Shown in pieces: positions 34,638 through 43,490 of a stretch of DNA of 64,000 nt. Positions within the stretch are counted from its first letter, which is position 1. Each line of letters opens with the position of its first letter. This stretch comes from RGIG4576 sp964536025. GTDB taxonomy: Bacteria; Bacteroidota; Bacteroidia; Bacteroidales; Muribaculaceae. The translations under genes were made by a program, and so were the position numbers. Location: contig CAZHXA010000008.1 in the NCBI GenBank assembly GCA_964536025.1, positions 1-64,000 on the forward strand, written 5' to 3'. The notes under the pieces are model-generated. The model made no database searches. It was not told the origin of the DNA and was given only the letters and a program-made list of their open reading frames with translations.

Positions 34638-35542
34638 ATTTAAATGTAAATATAGGTAAACTGAAGTTGAAGAATCCTGTTTTGACGGCTTCAGGAACAT
34701 TTGGCTATGGCGAAGAATACGCTGATTTTATTGATTTGAATCGTTTAGGAGGATTTATTGTTAAAGGTACAACATTGAATCATAGAGAAGGAAACCCTTA
34801 TCCTCGAATGGTTGAAACGCCTTCGGGAATGTTGAATGCTGTTGGGCTGCAAAATAAAGGTGTAGATTATTTTATAAATGAAATTTATCCTCGTATAAAA
34901 GATGTAGATTCCAAAGTGATAGTGAATGTTTCAGGCGCTTGCATTGAAGATTATGTAAGGGTGTGTGAAAAGCTGTTGCCTCTTGATAAAATAGAAGCTG
35001 TTGAAATTAATATTTCATGTCCAAATGTAAAGCAAGGAGGGATGGCTTTTGGTACTACGTGTGCCGGGGCTGAAAGTGTGACTAAAGCTATTAGAGAGGT
35101 ATATAATAAGACAATAATAGTTAAACTGTCTCCTAATGTGACTGATATAGCTGAGATTGCACGAGCAGTTGAATTTGCTGGAGCTGATGCGGTTTCTCTT
35201 ACAAATACCTTCTTGGGGATGGCGATTAATATTGAGACACAGCGACCTTATTTGTCTACTATTACAGGTGGGCTTTCTGGGGCGTGTATTCGTCCTATTG
35301 CTGTGCGTATGGTATGGCAAGTATCAAATGCTGTTAAAATACCGGTTGTTGGGCTTGGGGGTATAATGAATGGGCGTGATGCAGTGGAGTTTTTGCTTGC
35401 CGGAGCTACTGCTGTTCAGGTAGGAACTGCTAATTTTGTTGATCCTGCTGTAACTGTTAAGGTGGTGGATTATATTAAATCATATATGGAACGACATGGA
35501 ATTGCTGAGGTTTCTGATTTAATAGGGGCTATGAAATCTTAA
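34631..35542 (+). CDS. pyrD: Dihydroorotate dehydrogenase, class 1B catalytic subunit
   Basis: PyrDB oxidises dihydroorotate to orotate in pyrimidine synthesis, using FMN. The 303-residue barrel shows 'LKNPVLTASGTFGYGEEY', 'FIVKGTTLNHREGNP', 'NAVGLQNKGVDYFI', 'EINISCPNVKQGGMAFG', 'VKLSPNVTDIAEIA' and the phosphate-binding 'VVGLGGIMNGRDAVEFLLAGATAVQVGTANF' in parts. The catalytic base is the Cys of 'GTTCAG', as in class 1B enzymes (class 2 has Ser). Adjacent pyrK confirms class 1B. The P1 peptidase gene follows on the same strand. Confidence 0.96.
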   Translation: MVDLNVNIGKLKLKNPVLTASGTFGYGEEYADFIDLNRLGGFIVKGTTLNHREGNPYPRMVETPSGMLNAVGLQNKGVDYFINEIYPRIKDVDSKVIVNVSGACIEDYVRVCEKLLPLDKIEAVEINISCPNVKQGGMAFGTTCAGAESVTKAIREVYNKTIIVKLSPNVTDIAEIARAVEFAGADAVSLTNTFLGMAINIETQRPYLSTITGGLSGACIRPIAVRMVWQVSNAVKIPVVGLGGIMNGRDAVEFLLAGATAVQVGTANFVDPAVTVKVVDYIKSYMERHGIAEVSDLIGAMKS

Positions 35543-35566
35543 TAATAATTGGTTAAACTTTGGTTT

Positions 35567-36700
35567 GTGATTTCTTTGCTTAAAAGGCTTAAGGTACTGT
35601 TCTTGTGTTGCTCTTTTGTTTTTGTGATAAATGCACAAGAGCATCGAACCTTGCGTGAATTGGGCTTTCCTGTGGGAATCTTTGACCCTGGTGTAAATAA
35701 TGCAATAACGGATGTGCTCGGTGTAACTGTCGGGCATGTTACATGTGTGGAAGGGGATAGTGTGAGAACTGGAGTTACAGCGATAGTCCCACACCAAGGT
35801 AATATATTTCAAAATAAAGTGCCTGCTGCGATTTATGTGGGTAATGGTTTTGGAAAATTATGTGGTTATACTCAAGTTATGGAGCTTGGGAATATTGAAA
35901 CTCCTGTGATTCTTACTAATACTTTAGGTGTTTCTGCCGGAATAGAGGGGCTTGTGAAATATACTATATCACAGCCGGGAAATAAAAATGTTCGTTCTGT
36001 AAATGCGGTAGTAGGTGAAACAAATGACGGACTTTTAAATAAGATACAGGAAATGCGTATTACGCCAGAGATGGTGATGCGAGCTATTAATAACGCAAAA
36101 GCAGGAAAGGTTGAACAGGGGTGTGTAGGAGCCGGAACGGGTACAGTGTGTTTTGGTTTTAAAGGAGGAATAGGAACTTCTTCACGTGTTTTGCCTAAAT
36201 CTTTAGGTGGTTATACAATAGGTGTCTTGGTTCAGAGCAATTATGGTGGGGTCCTTGAAATAGATGGCGTACAAGTGGGGCGTAAATTGTGTAAATATGA
36301 TTTTAAAAAACATGTAAAGAAGACTGAAAATGTAGATGGCTCATGTATGATGGTTGTTGTTACTGATGCTCCTTTGGATTCGCGAAATCTTGAACGTGTG
36401 GCTAAGCGAGCTATGCTTGGGTTGGCGAAAACCGGAGGTATTGCGTCAAATGGTAGTGGTGATTATGTTATTGTGATGTCGGTGGCACCGGAAAACCTCG
36501 TGAAAAACGGTGTGAAATTTCATGATATGAAAGTGCTGGATAATAGTGAGATGTCTTCGATATTTTGTGCTACAATAGAAGCTACGGAGGAAGCTCTTTG
36601 GAATTCGTTGTTTATGGCTGATACGACTAAAGGGTATAAAGGACGTACGGTAGAGGCATTACCTGTGGATAAAGTACTTGATATGTTGAAAAACAGGTAA
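35567..36700 (+). CDS. Secreted P1-family (S58, DmpA/BapA-type) aminopeptidase
   Basis: Peptidases of this family are N-terminal-nucleophile hydrolases that release N-terminal residues or beta-peptides. No ATG exists before the conserved region. GTG 35567 gives a good signal peptide (MISLLKRLKVLFLCCSFVFVINAQ), and TTG 35549 would add six residues. Family features: 'GFPVGIFDPGVNNAITDVLGVTVGHVT' region at the mature N-terminus, 'VPAAIYVGNGFGK', 'GCVGAGTGTVCFGFKGGIGTSSR' in parts, and the self-cleavage/nucleophile site 'ASNGSGDYVIVMS' with its Ser near residue 299. About 378 residues, normal for the family. It ends with a strong terminator and may be co-transcribed with pyrKD (24-bp gap). Confidence 0.88.
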   Translation: MISLLKRLKVLFLCCSFVFVINAQEHRTLRELGFPVGIFDPGVNNAITDVLGVTVGHVTCVEGDSVRTGVTAIVPHQGNIFQNKVPAAIYVGNGFGKLCGYTQVMELGNIETPVILTNTLGVSAGIEGLVKYTISQPGNKNVRSVNAVVGETNDGLLNKIQEMRITPEMVMRAINNAKAGKVEQGCVGAGTGTVCFGFKGGIGTSSRVLPKSLGGYTIGVLVQSNYGGVLEIDGVQVGRKLCKYDFKKHVKKTENVDGSCMMVVVTDAPLDSRNLERVAKRAMLGLAKTGGIASNGSGDYVIVMSVAPENLVKNGVKFHDMKVLDNSEMSSIFCATIEATEEALWNSLFMADTTKGYKGRTVEALPVDKVLDMLKNR

Positions 36701-36747
36701 ATTGTAATAAAAATAAACACTTTTTAAATATTGAAATTTAGTTATAT

Positions 36748-36793
36748 AACGAACTTGAATATTGCTTGTTAGTATTCAAGTTTGTTCTTTTTT
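36748..36793 (+). terminator. Terminator after the P1 peptidase gene
   Basis: A 14-bp stem with one G-T pair (36748-36761 with 36773-36786), 11-nt loop, then CTTTTTT. Confidence 0.8.
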
Positions 36794-36973
36794 AAGATGT
36801 CTGGGTGTTGTGTAAGTGAGTTGTTGAAGAAAAACGTGTGAAATCTTAATTTATTTGTAAGAATACTTTCTTTAAAAGTGGTGATTTGTCATTAAAAATA
36901 ATTATCTTTGTATGTTCTAATCATTGTAATGTATTGCAATGGTGGATAATTGTGTAAATAATTTTTAAAAAAT

Positions 36974-39508
36974 ATGTCAGAAGATCGCATTAGAAAGATC
37001 AATATTGAAAATGAAATGAAATCGGCATACATCGACTATTCAATGTCGGTGATTGTGTCGCGTGCACTCCCTGATGTGCGTGATGGCTTCAAACCGGTGC
37101 ATCGTAGGGTGCTGTTTGGTATGGAGAAATTGGGTAATGTATCTACAGCACCTACAAAGAAATCGGCTCGTATTGTCGGTGAAGTACTCGGTAAATATCA
37201 CCCACATGGTGACTCATCAGTTTATTTTGCGATGGTTCGTATGGCTCAAGATTGGGCTTTACGATATACATTGGTTGAAGGTCAAGGTAACTTTGGGTCT
37301 ATTGATGGAGATAGCCCGGCTGCTATGCGTTATACTGAGGCACGTCTTGCCAAGATGGGTGAGGAAATGATGAGAGATATTGATGAAGATACTGTTGACT
37401 TCACTCCAAATTTCGATAATACATTGCAAGAACCCACTGTTTTGCCAACTCGTTTTCCTAACTTGTTGGTGAATGGAGCTTCAGGTATTGCTGTGGGTAT
37501 GGCGACCAATATGCCACCTCATAATTTGACTGAATCTATTAACGGATGTCTTGCACTACTTGAAAATCCGGAATTGGAAGTTGCCGATTTGATGCAATAT
37601 ATTAAAGCTCCCGATTTCCCTACCGGAGGTATAATATACGGCTATAATGGCGTTAAAGAGGCATTTACTACAGGTCGAGGTCGCATTGTAGTGCGTGCTA
37701 AGGTAGAAATAGAAACAGAAGGAGATCGCGAAAAAATTATAGTATATGAAATTCCATATAACGTAAACAAGAGAGTTCTTATTGAAGATATAGCTAAACT
37801 TGTAGAAGAAAAACGTCTTGATGGAATTTCAAATATTAATGACGAAAGTGACCGCAAGGGAATGCGTATAGTAATTGACATCAAAAAAGATGCCAATGCA
37901 AATGTCGTTTTGAATAAGTTGTATAAAATGACTCAATTGCAGTCTTCGTTCAGTGTAAATAATGTTGCTTTGGTGAAAGGACGACCATATACATTGAATT
38001 TGAAGGAAATTCTGCAACACTTCCTTGATCATCGTCATGATGTAGTAATACGTCGCACAAAATTTGAATTGAAAAAAGCTCAAGATAGAGCACATATTGT
38101 TGAAGGCTTGATAATTGCTTCCGATAATATAGATGAAGTCATTCACATTATAAAGAGTAGTAAAACTACTGACGAAGCAAGAGCAAGATTAAGTGAAAGA
38201 TTTAATCTTGATGATGTTCAAACTCGTGCAATTGTTGAAATGCGTTTGCGTAATTTGACAAATCTTGAACAAGATAAATTGCGTGATGAATTTGCCGAAT
38301 TGCAAAAGTTGATTCAACATTTGAATGATATTTTAACCGATGAAAATGTTTGTCGTAAGGTTATTGAAGATGAATTGATTGAAGTTCGCGATAAATTTGG
38401 TGATGAACGAAAAACCGAAATCGTTTATGCGTCAGAGGAATTCAATGCCGAAGATTTTTATGCTGATGACGAAATGATTATCACAATTTCGCACATGGGA
38501 TACATTAAACGTACTCCGTTAAGCGAATTCCGTGCTCAAAACCGAGGTGGAGTAGGAGCAAAAGGTAGTGATACTCGTGATGAAGATTTTATAGAATATA
38601 TCTATCCGGCTTCTATGCATAATTACATGCTGTTCTTTACTCAGAAGGGGCGTTGCTATTGGTTGAAAGTGTATGAAATACCTGAAGGAAGTAAAAATTC
38701 CAAAGGACGTGCAATTCAAAATATGCTTAATATCGATGCCGATGATAAAGTAAATGCATTCATTCGTTGTAAGAATTTGACTGATTCAGAATATAATACA
38801 ACACATAATTTAATATTCTGTACTAAGAAAGGTGTTATTAAGAAAACGAAGTTAGAAGCTTATTCTCGTCCACGTGTAAATGGTGTAAATGCTATTATTA
38901 TTAGAGAAGACGACCAATTGGTTGAGGTTAGATTGACTGATGGTGATAGTGATGTAATATTGGCTAATAAGTATGGAAAAGCCATTAGATTCCATGAAAG
39001 TAAAGTGCGAGAAATGGGACGTATGTCTACCGGAGTGAAAGGTATGACTTTAGACTCTGAAGACGATGAAGTTGTCGGTATGATTTGTATGCCTAAAGAA
39101 ACGGAAAATACAGTAATGGTAGTTTCTGAGCAAGGTTATGGAAAACGTTCCGAATTAGAAGATTATCGCATTACCAATCGTGGCGGTAAGGGTGTTAAGA
39201 CAATCAATGTTACCGATAAAACTGGAAAGCTTGTTGCAATAAAGAGCGTAAATGATAAAAACGATTTGGTTATAATAAATAAATCAGGTATAACATTGCG
39301 TTTGAATGTCGCTGATATAAGGGTGATGGGACGTGCAACTCAAGGCGTGAGATTGATTAATCTTGAAAAACGAAATGATGAAATTGCTTCGGTTTGTAAA
39401 GTTGATACAAGCGAAGTTGATGAAGTTGAAAATGTAATAGAAGCAAATGAGATTTCAGAAAATAATATAACTGAAATACCATCTGCTGAGAGTGAAAATA
39501 AAGAGTAA
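36974..39508 (+). CDS. gyrA: DNA gyrase subunit A
   Basis: GyrA is the cleavage-religation subunit of gyrase, which introduces negative supercoils. The 844-residue protein has the breakage-reunion domain with the active-site Tyr120 in 'SPAAMRYTEARLAK'. The quinolone region reads 'PHGDSSVYFAMVRMAQ': Ser at the position of E. coli Ser83, and Phe where E. coli has Asp87. The six-bladed C-terminal DNA-wrapping domain includes 'QNRGGVGAKG' and the GyrA-box 'ITNRGGKGVKT'. The tail after 820 is acidic. A -7-like TATCTTTG (36903-36910) lies 63 bp before the ATG. The TPR gene follows after 6 bp and is likely co-transcribed. Confidence 0.96.
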   Translation: MSEDRIRKINIENEMKSAYIDYSMSVIVSRALPDVRDGFKPVHRRVLFGMEKLGNVSTAPTKKSARIVGEVLGKYHPHGDSSVYFAMVRMAQDWALRYTLVEGQGNFGSIDGDSPAAMRYTEARLAKMGEEMMRDIDEDTVDFTPNFDNTLQEPTVLPTRFPNLLVNGASGIAVGMATNMPPHNLTESINGCLALLENPELEVADLMQYIKAPDFPTGGIIYGYNGVKEAFTTGRGRIVVRAKVEIETEGDREKIIVYEIPYNVNKRVLIEDIAKLVEEKRLDGISNINDESDRKGMRIVIDIKKDANANVVLNKLYKMTQLQSSFSVNNVALVKGRPYTLNLKEILQHFLDHRHDVVIRRTKFELKKAQDRAHIVEGLIIASDNIDEVIHIIKSSKTTDEARARLSERFNLDDVQTRAIVEMRLRNLTNLEQDKLRDEFAELQKLIQHLNDILTDENVCRKVIEDELIEVRDKFGDERKTEIVYASEEFNAEDFYADDEMIITISHMGYIKRTPLSEFRAQNRGGVGAKGSDTRDEDFIEYIYPASMHNYMLFFTQKGRCYWLKVYEIPEGSKNSKGRAIQNMLNIDADDKVNAFIRCKNLTDSEYNTTHNLIFCTKKGVIKKTKLEAYSRPRVNGVNAIIIREDDQLVEVRLTDGDSDVILANKYGKAIRFHESKVREMGRMSTGVKGMTLDSEDDEVVGMICMPKETENTVMVVSEQGYGKRSELEDYRITNRGGKGVKTINVTDKTGKLVAIKSVNDKNDLVIINKSGITLRLNVADIRVMGRATQGVRLINLEKRNDEIASVCKVDTSEVDEVENVIEANEISENNITEIPSAESENKE

Positions 39509-39514
39509 TAATTA

Positions 39515-40783
39515 ATGAATAAATTAATCAACATGAAAAAAGTATTTTTAACGTTAGCATGTACTTCGCTATGTTTTTCTGCAGTTAATGCACAGATTGA
39601 CTTGGTAAAGAAAGTGGATAAGGGCGTTGGTGCATCAAATCCTAATTATCAAGTATTGCGTGAGTCGTTGAAACCGGCGTTAAGCGATGAATCAAGTAAA
39701 AATAGTTCTTATACTTGGTTTACTGCTGCAAAGGTAGAACTAAGTGAATTTGATGATTTATATAAGAAAAGTGTGATAAATCCTGCTTCTGTAGATTCTA
39801 AAAAAATGGGCTTGGCTCTTTTGAATGGTATTAACTATTTGAAAACTGCATTACCATTTGATTCAGTTCCTGAATTGGATAAGAAAACAGGCCAACCTAA
39901 AATTGATAAGAAAACAGGCCAACCTAAAATTAAGGCTGAATATACAGAAAAAATATACAAATTATTGGCTGAAAATTATATCTCGTTAAATAATGTTGCA
40001 AGTACATTGCACCAAGCTAATGATTATGAAAATGCAGCAAAATGTTACGAGTTGTGTGCAACATTGCCATTTGAATCATATATGAAGAATAGAATCCAAC
40101 AACCTGCTGATACAGTGGTTGGTGAAATTCGTTTTTGGCAAGGTGTTGCATTGTGGCAAGCAACCAATCCTGCAGAAGCTCTTAAGGCGTTCAAAAAAGC
40201 TATTGACTTGGGATATACTTCAAGAAAAGAAGCGTTTGATTATCCGTTAAGTTGTGCTGCAGAATTGAAAAATGATGCTGAAATTATTGAAATTGCTAAA
40301 GCTGCAATTCCTTTCTATGGAAAACAAGATAATCAATATGTAAGTATCATAATTAACCACTATTTATTTGAAGAAAAATTTGATTTAGCAAATCAATTCT
40401 TGGATCAAGCAATAAGTGATAATCCTCAAAATGCTGAGTTCTGTAACCTAAAAGGTAATTTGGTAGAAAAACAAACTTCAATTGAAGAAGCTCTTCCTTA
40501 TTTCCAAAAAGCAGTTGAATTGGATCCAAATAACTCAAAGGCTCAATTTGATTTGGGACGCTATTACTATAATAAGGCGGTTAAAGTCAGAGATGAAAAA
40601 GTTGATTTAACAGGAGCTCAATTGGCTAAATTGGTTAATCCTTTGTATGAACAAGCTCTTCCTTATCTTGAAAAAGCTTATGAATTGGATAAGGATAATT
40701 ATGATGCTAAAAATGCGTTGCGTAGCATTTATTACCAATTAGGAAATGAAGATAAATTAAATGCAATAGAAAGTCAAAACTGA
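39515..40783 (+). CDS. Secreted/periplasmic TPR repeat protein
   Basis: A 422-residue protein with a signal peptide (a second in-frame ATG at 39533 gives MKKVFLTLACTSLCFSAVNAQ and may be the real start). At least four TPR-like helical pairs can be seen: 'LAENYISLNNVASTLHQANDYENAAKCYELC', 'WQGVALWQATNPAEALKAFKKAIDLG', 'NAEFCNLKGNLVEKQTSIEEALPYFQKAVELDPNNSKAQFDLGRYYY' and 'LYEQALPYLEKAYELDKDNYDA', in parts. TPRs make protein-protein contacts; the partner is unknown. Near residues 122-139 a nine-residue unit DKKTGQPKI occurs twice from a perfect DNA duplication. Bacteroidales commonly carry such a gene beside gyrA. A strong terminator follows. Confidence 0.82.
   Translation: MNKLINMKKVFLTLACTSLCFSAVNAQIDLVKKVDKGVGASNPNYQVLRESLKPALSDESSKNSSYTWFTAAKVELSEFDDLYKKSVINPASVDSKKMGLALLNGINYLKTALPFDSVPELDKKTGQPKIDKKTGQPKIKAEYTEKIYKLLAENYISLNNVASTLHQANDYENAAKCYELCATLPFESYMKNRIQQPADTVVGEIRFWQGVALWQATNPAEALKAFKKAIDLGYTSRKEAFDYPLSCAAELKNDAEIIEIAKAAIPFYGKQDNQYVSIIINHYLFEEKFDLANQFLDQAISDNPQNAEFCNLKGNLVEKQTSIEEALPYFQKAVELDPNNSKAQFDLGRYYYNKAVKVRDEKVDLTGAQLAKLVNPLYEQALPYLEKAYELDKDNYDAKNALRSIYYQLGNEDKLNAIESQN
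39878..39931 (+). repeat. Perfect 27-bp tandem duplication inside the TPR gene
   Basis: Two identical 27-bp units (39878-39904 and 39905-39931), in frame, each encoding DKKTGQPKI. They lie in a hydrophilic loop between helices. Confidence 0.95.
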
Positions 40784-40803
40784 TTTTATTAAAACATTTA
40801 TAT

Positions 40804-40850
40804 AAAAAATAAAGAGTTGTGCTATAAAATGGCACAACTCTTTATTTTTT
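40804..40850 (+). terminator. Terminator of gyrA-TPR unit
   Basis: A 19-bp perfect stem (40804-40822 with 40832-40850), core AAAGAGTTGTGC, ending in TTTATTTTTT. Confidence 0.9.
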
Positions 40851-40885
40851 ATATAGGCATAATAGGTAAAATCTGTTAATGTATT

Positions 40886-40915
40886 TTTGAAAGCAAGAAT
40901 ATCTTTGTATTTTTG
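40886..40915 (+). promoter_or_regulatory. Possible promoter of the dxr operon
   Basis: TTTG 40886-40889, 18-bp spacer, TATTTTTG 40908-40915, 19 bp before the dxr ATG. The spacer is 1-2 bp short. TATCTTTG at 40900-40907 is an alternative -7 without a -33. Confidence 0.4.
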
Positions 40916-40934
40916 TAAATTAGATTAATTGTGT

Positions 40935-42092
40935 ATGGAAACAAAACGAGAAATTGCGATATTAGGTAGTACAGGTTCTATAGGACGCCAAACGTTGGAC
41001 GTTATAGCCGAGTACCCTTCAAAGTTTTCAGCTTATTTACTAACAGCAAATACAAAAGCAGAGCTACTTGCAGAACAAGCTGTAAAATATGGTGCAAAAC
41101 ATGTTATTATTGCCGATGAGAGCAAATTTTCAATTTTAAAAAATCTTCTTTCAGGACATAATATTAAAGTTGAAGCCGGAGCGAAAGCCATAAGTGATGC
41201 TATGTCTATTCCCGAAATAGATACTGTTGTTACGGCTATGGTAGGGTATAGTGGTCTTGAACCTACAATAAATGCTATTAAATCCAATAAAACTATAGCA
41301 TTAGCTAATAAAGAAACACTTGTTGTCGCTGGAGAACTTATATATAAATTATTGGAAACCTCGACCACAAAAATTTATCCTGTAGATTCGGAACACGGTG
41401 CTATTTTTCAATGCCTTGTGGGAGAAGAGCATGATTCAATATCTAAATTGATACTTACAGCTTCAGGTGGTCCGTTTAGAACTAAAACAATAGAACAACT
41501 TGAACATGTAACTAAGGCTGATGCTTTGAAACATCCAAATTGGAGCATGGGAGCAAAAATTACAATTGATTCGGCTACTATGATGAATAAAGGTTTTGAA
41601 GTAATTGAAGCAAGATGGTTGTTTGATGTTATGCCGGAACAAATAGAAGTTGTCGTACATCCACAATCCATAATTCATTCAATGGTGGAGTTTAAAGATA
41701 GTTCGGTGAAGGCTCAATTAGGTTTACCTGATATGCATTTGCCTATACGTTATGCACTAGGGCTTCCTAATCGTCTTGAAAGCACCTGCGATCGCTTAAA
41801 AGTAACCGATTACTCAAATCTTACATTTGAAGCTCCTAATTATATAAAATTTCCTCTTTTAGGTATGGCTTTTGATGCTATGAGAAAGGCAGGGAATATA
41901 CCTTGTATAATGAATGCTGCCAATGAAATAGCTGTGGCTGCATTTTTGAAAGAACAAATTCGTTTTGTAGATATTTCTCGAATTGTTGAAAAAACAATGG
42001 AGAATGTTACATACATTAAAAATCCTACATATACTGATTACGTAAATACTAACATAATAGCACGACAATATGCGTCGTCGATAATTAAATAA
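40935..42092 (+). CDS. dxr: 1-deoxy-D-xylulose 5-phosphate reductoisomerase
   Basis: Dxr converts DXP to 2-C-methyl-D-erythritol 4-phosphate with NADPH and a divalent metal, the committed step of the MEP isoprenoid pathway. I start at ATG 40935 (385 residues, METKREIAILGSTGSIGRQ); a TTG two codons earlier is in frame but unlikely. NADPH-binding 'GSTGSIGRQTLDVI' is near 11-24. Metal and substrate sites are 'NKETLVVAGELI', 'YPVDSEHGAIFQ' (the Asp and Glu ligands), 'TASGGPFR' and 'HPNWSMGAKITIDSATMMNKGFE' in parts. First gene of the dxr-rseP-rlmI-DPP III unit. Confidence 0.96.
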   Translation: METKREIAILGSTGSIGRQTLDVIAEYPSKFSAYLLTANTKAELLAEQAVKYGAKHVIIADESKFSILKNLLSGHNIKVEAGAKAISDAMSIPEIDTVVTAMVGYSGLEPTINAIKSNKTIALANKETLVVAGELIYKLLETSTTKIYPVDSEHGAIFQCLVGEEHDSISKLILTASGGPFRTKTIEQLEHVTKADALKHPNWSMGAKITIDSATMMNKGFEVIEARWLFDVMPEQIEVVVHPQSIIHSMVEFKDSSVKAQLGLPDMHLPIRYALGLPNRLESTCDRLKVTDYSNLTFEAPNYIKFPLLGMAFDAMRKAGNIPCIMNAANEIAVAAFLKEQIRFVDISRIVEKTMENVTYIKNPTYTDYVNTNIIARQYASSIIK

Positions 42093-42107
42093 TATACAAT
42101 AGTTTTA

Positions 42108-43481
42108 ATGGAAACATTTTTGATAAAAGCCTTACAATTGATGCTGGCTCTGTCCATTTTGGTCTTGGTACATGAGTTTGGACACTATTTATTTTCTCGA
42201 ATATTCGGTGTGAAAGTTGAAAAATTCTATTTGTTTTTCAATCCGTGGTTTACGCTATTTAAATATAAACCTAAAAAAAAGGAACCAAAACCGGGAGAAG
42301 AAGAAAAATCTTCATGGCGTGACACTGAATATGGGATAGGTTGGTTACCTCTTGGAGGTTATTGTAAAATAGCAGGAATGATAGATGAGTCAATGGATAA
42401 AGAGCAAATGGCTCAACCTGAAAAAGCATGGGAATTTCGAGCAAAGCCTGCTTACCAGCGATTGCTTATTATGTTGGGTGGCGTATTGTTTAATTTCCTT
42501 ACAGCTATAATTATTTATGCTGGTATAGTGTATGCGTGGGGCGAAAAGTTCTTACCATATAGAAATGCTGAAGAAGGTATGATGTATTGTGAAACAGCAC
42601 ATAAAGTCGGTTTCCAAGATGGTGACATTCCTTTGTTTGCCGATGGTAAGGAGTTGGATTACATGTCTGGAGAGTCAATCATAGATATAGTAGGGGCAAA
42701 AAAAGTAACAGTTCTTAGAAATAAGAAAGATACAGTACACATAAGTATTCCTGAAAAATTTATATTTGAAATTAATAAAGAAGCCGAGAATGGTCAGGCT
42801 ATTATGGCTTACCGACTTCCTGTTGTGGTTTATGATACACAAAACGGAATGGGGGCAAAAAAAGCAGGGCTGCAGCGAGGTGATAGAATTGTTGCTGTAA
42901 ATAATGTAGAAACTCCGTCTTTTGATATTTTTAAGGCTGAATTGGAAAATAATAAAGATAAATCAGTTCCTTTTACATATATTAGAAACGGCAAAGAATG
43001 TCGTGAGAATATAGAGATTGATGGCGGAGGAAAAATAGGTATTACGCATACGCCCATTACTGATATATATAATACAGTTACAGTTGATTATTCTATTCTT
43101 AAATCTATCCCAAGGGGGGTAGAAATGGGAGTAGATAAACTTGTAAGTTATGTATCTCAGATGAAGTATGTATTTACTTCCGAGGGAGCAAAAAGTCTTG
43201 GTGGCTTTGGTGCTTTGGGTAGTATTTTTCCTGAATCTTGGAATTGGGTAAATTTTTGGAATATTACAGCATTCCTTTCTGTAATACTTGCTTTTATGAA
43301 TATTTTGCCAATCCCTGCATTGGATGGAGGTCATGTTTTGTTTTTGATTTTGGAAATTATTACAAGACGTAAACCAAGCGAAAAAGTGTTGGAATATGCT
43401 CAAATGTTTGGAATGGCTTTTCTTTTATTGCTTATGCTTTATGCAAATGGTAATGATATTTATCGTTTCTTCCTTAAATAA
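42108..43481 (+). CDS. rseP: RIP metalloprotease RseP (site-2 protease)
   Basis: RseP cleaves membrane proteins within the bilayer, for example anti-sigma factors and leftover signal peptides. The 457-residue protein has the zinc motif HEFGH (22-26) in the first membrane helix. The second zinc-ligand motif is 'NILPIPALDGGH' near 400-411 in a C-terminal helix, with the typical following 'KVLEYAQMFGMAFLLLLMLYA'. Between them is a cytoplasm-facing 'YGIGWLPLGGYCKIAGM', a second helix ('FNFLTAIIIYAGIVYAWG') and one or two PDZ-like regions (about 165-340). It follows dxr by 15 bp; dxr-rseP adjacency is widespread in bacteria. Confidence 0.94.
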   Translation: METFLIKALQLMLALSILVLVHEFGHYLFSRIFGVKVEKFYLFFNPWFTLFKYKPKKKEPKPGEEEKSSWRDTEYGIGWLPLGGYCKIAGMIDESMDKEQMAQPEKAWEFRAKPAYQRLLIMLGGVLFNFLTAIIIYAGIVYAWGEKFLPYRNAEEGMMYCETAHKVGFQDGDIPLFADGKELDYMSGESIIDIVGAKKVTVLRNKKDTVHISIPEKFIFEINKEAENGQAIMAYRLPVVVYDTQNGMGAKKAGLQRGDRIVAVNNVETPSFDIFKAELENNKDKSVPFTYIRNGKECRENIEIDGGGKIGITHTPITDIYNTVTVDYSILKSIPRGVEMGVDKLVSYVSQMKYVFTSEGAKSLGGFGALGSIFPESWNWVNFWNITAFLSVILAFMNILPIPALDGGHVLFLILEIITRRKPSEKVLEYAQMFGMAFLLLLMLYANGNDIYRFFLK

Positions 43482-43490
43482 AGATAATGT

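Noticed and set aside
36974..39508. Phe at the GyrA position of E. coli Asp87 as a resistance mutation
   Set aside because: The surrounding 'HGDSSVYFAMVRMAQ' probably is the normal Bacteroidota sequence; Ser at the main resistance position is intact.
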